DNA of 64,000 nt from JACRDC01 sp043805555. GTDB lineage: Bacteria > Desulfobacterota > Desulfarculia > Desulfarculales > Desulfarculaceae. The notes under the pieces are model-generated. The model had not been told where the DNA came from. It saw only the letters and a program-made list of their open reading frames with translations, and ran no database searches. Both the position numbers and the translations under genes were made by a program. Where the stretch lies: positions 1-64,000 of the forward strand of contig JAZDHW010000172.1 in the NCBI GenBank assembly GCA_043805555.1. The letters run 5' to 3'. Shown in pieces: positions 61,096 through 64,000 of this stretch. The stretch's first letter is position 1, and every line of letters starts with the position of its first letter.

Positions 61096-61757
61096 ACCAG
61101 GCGCTCCGGCCGGGGCAAAAACAGGCGGATCAGGAGCAGGCCGGCCACGAAGCCGCCGATGTGGGCCATCCAGGCCACGCCGGAGCCGCCCACGCCCAGC
61201 ACCTGGAATAAGAACCAGATGCCCAGCATCAGCACCGCCGGCACCCGCACGAAGTTCACGAAGAAGAAGAACCAGATCAGCACCACCACGTTGGCCCGGG
61301 GGTAGAGCAGGAAATAGGCCCCCAGCACCGCGGCGATGGCCCCGCTGGCCCCCACCATGGGCAGCATGGCCCCGGGTTCGGTGAGCACGAAGGCCAGGGC
61401 GGCCAGCACCCCGCCCACCAGGTAGAAGGCCAAAAAGCGCACCGGGCCCAGACGGTCCTCGATGTTGTTGCCGAAGATCCACAGATAGAGCATGTTGCCG
61501 GCCACGTGCAGGATGTCGCCGTGCAGGAACATGCTGGTGAGCACGGTCAGCGGCCGGGCGATGAAATCCGGCGGCGGCCCCTGGCGGGCGCTGTGGGTCA
61601 GCCAGCCCGGCACCAGGCCGTAGTCGTAGATGAACAGTTGCTCGGCCGGGCCGGAGAGCAGGAGCTGGTAGGCGTAGACCAAGAGATTGGCCGCGATGAG
61701 GGCGATGGTCAGAAAGGGGACGCCCTGGGTGGGGTTCTCGTCGCGGATGGGAATCAT
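61092..61757 (-). CDS. Rhomboid-family intramembrane serine protease
   Basis: This 221-residue protein has six to seven membrane helices. The conserved motifs are HVAGNMLYLWIFGNNIEDRL, the serine in GASGAIAAVLGAYFLLYP (GxSG), and the catalytic His in HIGGFVAGLLLI. GGAGG precedes the ATG at 61757. It cleaves membrane-anchored substrates. It is convergent with the QueG-like gene, overlapping by 4 bp. Confidence 0.9.
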   Translation of the reverse strand: MIPIRDENPTQGVPFLTIALIAANLLVYAYQLLLSGPAEQLFIYDYGLVPGWLTHSARQGPPPDFIARPLTVLTSMFLHGDILHVAGNMLYLWIFGNNIEDRLGPVRFLAFYLVGGVLAALAFVLTEPGAMLPMVGASGAIAAVLGAYFLLYPRANVVVLIWFFFFVNFVRVPAVLMLGIWFLFQVLGVGGSGVAWMAHIGGFVAGLLLIRLFLPRPERLV

Positions 61758-61898
61758 CGCCGCCTCCGGCTCGGTGCGGCCCCCAGCATGAACCAAGCCG
61801 GCCGCCGTGGCAAGCCCCCGGCCGGCGCGGGCAGGAGTTGCATCCCCGGCGGGGGTGGGATAGCCTTGGGCAAAAGCCTGTTATGCAAGGAAACCGCC

Positions 61899-63236
61899 AT
61901 GGCCGACCCCGCCGGCAAACGCGTGCACATCACCACCTTCGGCTGCCAGATGAACGAGTACGACTCGGCGCGCATGCTGGCCATGCTGAACGGCCAGGGC
62001 TGGCGCGAGGCGGATGGCGTGGAGGACGCGGACCTGATCCTCATCAACACCTGCTCGGTGCGCGAGCTGGCCGAGCACAAGGTCCACTCCCTGGTGGGCA
62101 GCCTCAGGGAGCTCAAGGCCCAGCGGCCGGGGCTGATGATCGCGGTGGGCGGCTGCGTGGCCCAGCAGGAGGGCCAGCGCCTGCTGAAGAAAAACCCGCA
62201 CCTGGATCTCGTCTTCGGCACCGGGGTCATCGAGCGCCTGCCCGAGCTGGTGGCCCAGGCCGCCCAGGGCCGGCGCACCGCCCTGACCGAGCTGCAAACC
62301 GCGCCCTTTGCCGCGCCCGCCGCGCCCATCGTCCTGGCGGCCAAGCCCGGCCTCAAGGCCATGGTCACCGTGATGCGCGGCTGCGACAATTTTTGCTCCT
62401 ACTGCGTGGTGCCCTACGTGCGCGGCCGCGAGGCCAGCCGCCCGGCGGCCGAGGTGGTGGACGAAGTCGCGGCCCTGGCCGCGGCCGGGGTGCGCGAGGT
62501 GACCCTGCTGGGCCAGAACGTCAACTCCTACCGCGATCCGGAGGGCGGCCTGGGCTTTGCCGGGCTGCTCGGGCGGGTGGCGGAGGTGGCCGACATCTGG
62601 CGGGTGCGTTTCACCACCAGCCACCCCAAGGACCTGTCGCCGGAGCTGATCCAGGCCATCGCCGGCATCGACAAGGTGATGGAGCAGCTCCACCTGCCGG
62701 CCCAGTCGGGCAGCGACCGCGTCCTGAAGGCCATGCACCGGGGCTATACCCGGGCCCAATACCTGGAGCGGGTGGCCGAGCTGCGGGCCCTGGCGCCGGA
62801 TATCGCCCTGGGCGGGGACATCATCGTGGGCTTTCCCGGCGAGACCGAGGCGGAGTTCGCCGAGAGCCTGGAGCTCCTGGACCAGGCCCAATACGATTTC
62901 CTGTACAGTTTCAAATATTCAGACCGGCCTTTCACCAAGGCCGGGCGCATGGCGGGCAAGCTGCCGGCGGCGGTCAAGGCCCAGCGCCTGGAGCGCTTGC
63001 AGGACCGCCAGAAACAGATTTCGCTTGCCCTGCACCGGGCCCAGGTGGGCAAGCTGGAAGAAGTCCTGGTGGAAGGCCCGGCCAAGAAGGGCGCGGGCAT
63101 GCTCACCGGCCGCAGCCGGGCCGGCCGGGCGGTCAACTTCCCAGGCTCGCCCGAACTGACGGGCAGCCTGGTGCGGGTGCGCATCAGCGAGGGGCTGGTC
63201 AATTCGCTTCGCGGCCGGCTGGAGCCGCCGGCCTGA
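61899..63236 (+). CDS. miaB: tRNA-2-methylthio-N6-isopentenyladenosine synthase MiaB
   Basis: The 445-residue radical SAM methylthiotransferase has an N-terminal MTTase domain (TFGCQMNEYDSARM; LINTCSVRELAEHK; AVGGCVAQQEG), whose three Cys bind one cluster. The radical SAM site is MRGCDNFCSYCVVPYVRG (CxxxCxxC). The C-terminal TRAM domain includes KLEEVLVEGPAKKG. AAGGAAA precedes the ATG at 61899. It modifies tRNA A37. Confidence 0.95.
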   Translation: MADPAGKRVHITTFGCQMNEYDSARMLAMLNGQGWREADGVEDADLILINTCSVRELAEHKVHSLVGSLRELKAQRPGLMIAVGGCVAQQEGQRLLKKNPHLDLVFGTGVIERLPELVAQAAQGRRTALTELQTAPFAAPAAPIVLAAKPGLKAMVTVMRGCDNFCSYCVVPYVRGREASRPAAEVVDEVAALAAAGVREVTLLGQNVNSYRDPEGGLGFAGLLGRVAEVADIWRVRFTTSHPKDLSPELIQAIAGIDKVMEQLHLPAQSGSDRVLKAMHRGYTRAQYLERVAELRALAPDIALGGDIIVGFPGETEAEFAESLELLDQAQYDFLYSFKYSDRPFTKAGRMAGKLPAAVKAQRLERLQDRQKQISLALHRAQVGKLEEVLVEGPAKKGAGMLTGRSRAGRAVNFPGSPELTGSLVRVRISEGLVNSLRGRLEPPA

Positions 63237-63249
63237 GGGGAGGAGAGTC

Positions 63250-63729
63250 GTGATCCGCATGATAGTGCAGGGGCTGACCATTGACCCGGCCAGCAACTCC
63301 CCCATCCTCATCCTGAAGGAGCCCGAAGGGGAGCGCAGCCTGCCCATCTGGATCGGCCTTTTGGAGGCCACCGCCATCGCCAGCGAGCTGGAGAAGGTGG
63401 CTTTCGCCCGGCCCATGACCCACGACCTGTTGCGCAACGTCATCACCGCCCTGGACCACAGCATCAGCAAGGTGGAGGTGGTGGACCTGAGGGACAACAC
63501 CTTCTACGCCCTGGTGCACCTGCTGGGCCCGGCCGGGGGAAGGGTCATCGACGCCCGGCCCTCGGACGCCGTGGCCCTGGCGCTCCGGGCCGAGGCGCCC
63601 ATCTACGTGGCCCTCAAGGTCCTGGATCTGGCCGGCGGGGCCGAGGCCGGCGGCGGCCAGGACGAAGACAAGTGGAAAGAGCTGCTGGAGAAAATGGACC
63701 CGGAGGACTTCGGCAAGTATAAAATGTGA
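63250..63729 (+). CDS. Bifunctional nuclease (DUF151) family protein
   Basis: The 159-residue protein has ILILKEPEGERSLPIWIGLL, RPMTHDLLRNVITALDHSIS, and VIDARPSDAVALALRAEAPI, all typical of DUF151 (BFN). Members were linked to nuclease activity in plants and are of unclear role in bacteria. GAGGAGAG precedes the GTG start, which lies 13 bp after miaB, so the two are probably co-transcribed. Confidence 0.85.
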   Translation: MIRMIVQGLTIDPASNSPILILKEPEGERSLPIWIGLLEATAIASELEKVAFARPMTHDLLRNVITALDHSISKVEVVDLRDNTFYALVHLLGPAGGRVIDARPSDAVALALRAEAPIYVALKVLDLAGGAEAGGGQDEDKWKELLEKMDPEDFGKYKM

Positions 63730-63804
63730 TATAAGACTATTGCGTAGGATGTTGCTACCCAATATTGCTTAGGTGTTCTGCTATCGGCAGCCAATGCCGC
63801 TAAC

Positions 63805-63829
63805 CCGGGAAAGGCGATCGCTTTCCCGG
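63805..63829. repeat. Palindrome after the DUF151 gene
   Basis: CCGGGAAAG and CTTTCCCGG flank GCGATCG, itself containing CGATCG. It stands between the DUF151 gene and the start of a response regulator. It resembles an MHE first hairpin (GGGAAAG...CTTTCCC) but has no CCATCC loop. Confidence 0.5.
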
Positions 63830-63853
63830 CCGCAAATTCACCAATGGGACCCC

Positions 63854-64000
63854 ATGAGCACCACAGCTCCCGGCATACTGATTGTCGATGATTCGCATCT
63901 CGCCCGTTCGTCCATCGTGGACAGCCTGGGAAGGGCTGGCTATGACCATCTGGCCCAGGCCGCCTCGGCCGCCGAGGCCCTGGCCTCGCTGACTGCGGCG
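63854..64000 (+). CDS. Response regulator receiver (start only; cut by window end)
   Basis: The 49 visible residues are the start of a CheY-like receiver: GILIVDDSHLARSSIVDSLG, then RAGYDHLAQAASAAEALASL. The acidic pair VDD is present; the phospho-acceptor Asp would lie beyond the window. GGGA precedes the ATG. Confidence 0.75.
   Translation, partial: MSTTAPGILIVDDSHLARSSIVDSLGRAGYDHLAQAASAAEALASLTAA

Noticed and set aside
63805..63829. A tenth MHE copy
   Set aside because: It has an H1-like stem but lacks the CCATCC loop and any H4, so it is listed only as a palindrome.

Overview
The window is GC-rich (about 70% by eye) bacterial chromosome. The gene families point to an anaerobic delta-proteobacterium (Desulfobacterota), perhaps near Desulfarculus/Desulfovibrio. 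The clues are a Desulfovibrio-type molybdenum aldehyde oxidoreductase (mop) with its accessory operon, a DUF134/Mrp/NifX-type iron-sulfur ATPase cluster, and a HesB-like selenoprotein. The species is inferred, not proven.

Layout. 1-0.65 kb: the edge of a secreted-protein gene and a small DUF2080 protein. 0.67-10.6 kb, minus strand: a PAS histidine kinase and sigma54-dependent regulator, then a likely sigma54 promoter, a small Fis-like HTH protein, a complete branched-chain/aromatic-acid-type ABC transporter (livK-H-M-G-F) and an acyl-CoA ligase. This reads as a regulated uptake-and-activation operon for a carboxylic acid. 10.9-23 kb: housekeeping genes (fbp, tsaD, gph, rsmA, panC, panD, metK, ahcY, an RRM protein, fdhD). 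23-32.5 kb, minus strand: a translationally coupled operon of mop, an FAD/FeS oxidoreductase, a small redox protein, a methyltransferase, a C-GCAxxG-C-C protein, a radical SAM protein and an AMP-dependent ligase. 32.5-34.4 kb: an AT-rich island with one pentapeptide-repeat membrane protein, bracketed by two identical 17-bp palindromes. 34.5-40.1 kb: DUF134 regulators, a DUF5320 protein, Mrp/MinD FeS ATPases (one frameshifted), NifX-like proteins, an FmdB-like protein and a degenerate receiver. 40.4-43.8 kb: lptG, lptF, dgt. 43.8-44.8 kb: an internally deleted IS3 element next to the tail of a tyrosine integrase, beside tRNA-Arg(CCT). 44.8-50.2 kb: DUF3795, DUF3786, a fused accA-accD gene, tRNA-His, a GNAT enzyme and an acyl-synthase/cNMP-binding fusion. 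50.4-51.3 kb: tandem HesB-like proteins, one Cys form and one selenocysteine form. 51.4-64 kb: a hybrid kinase, a PrmA-like methyltransferase, polyprenyl synthase, nadK, a sensor kinase, a rhomboid protease, miaB, a bifunctional nuclease and the start of a response regulator.

The most unusual signal is a dispersed family of multi-hairpin intergenic elements (called MHE here), with nine copies in 64 kb. Each is a row of hairpins. The first and fourth are closed by CCA/TGG around a TCCA-like tetraloop, and the middle stems differ between copies but keep their pairing. Three copies are near-identical 172-bp units bounded by CTAG or CTGG. All nine lie in the same orientation, eight of them downstream of plus-strand genes. 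They look like a mobile, structurally selected repeat family. I do not recognise them as a named family.
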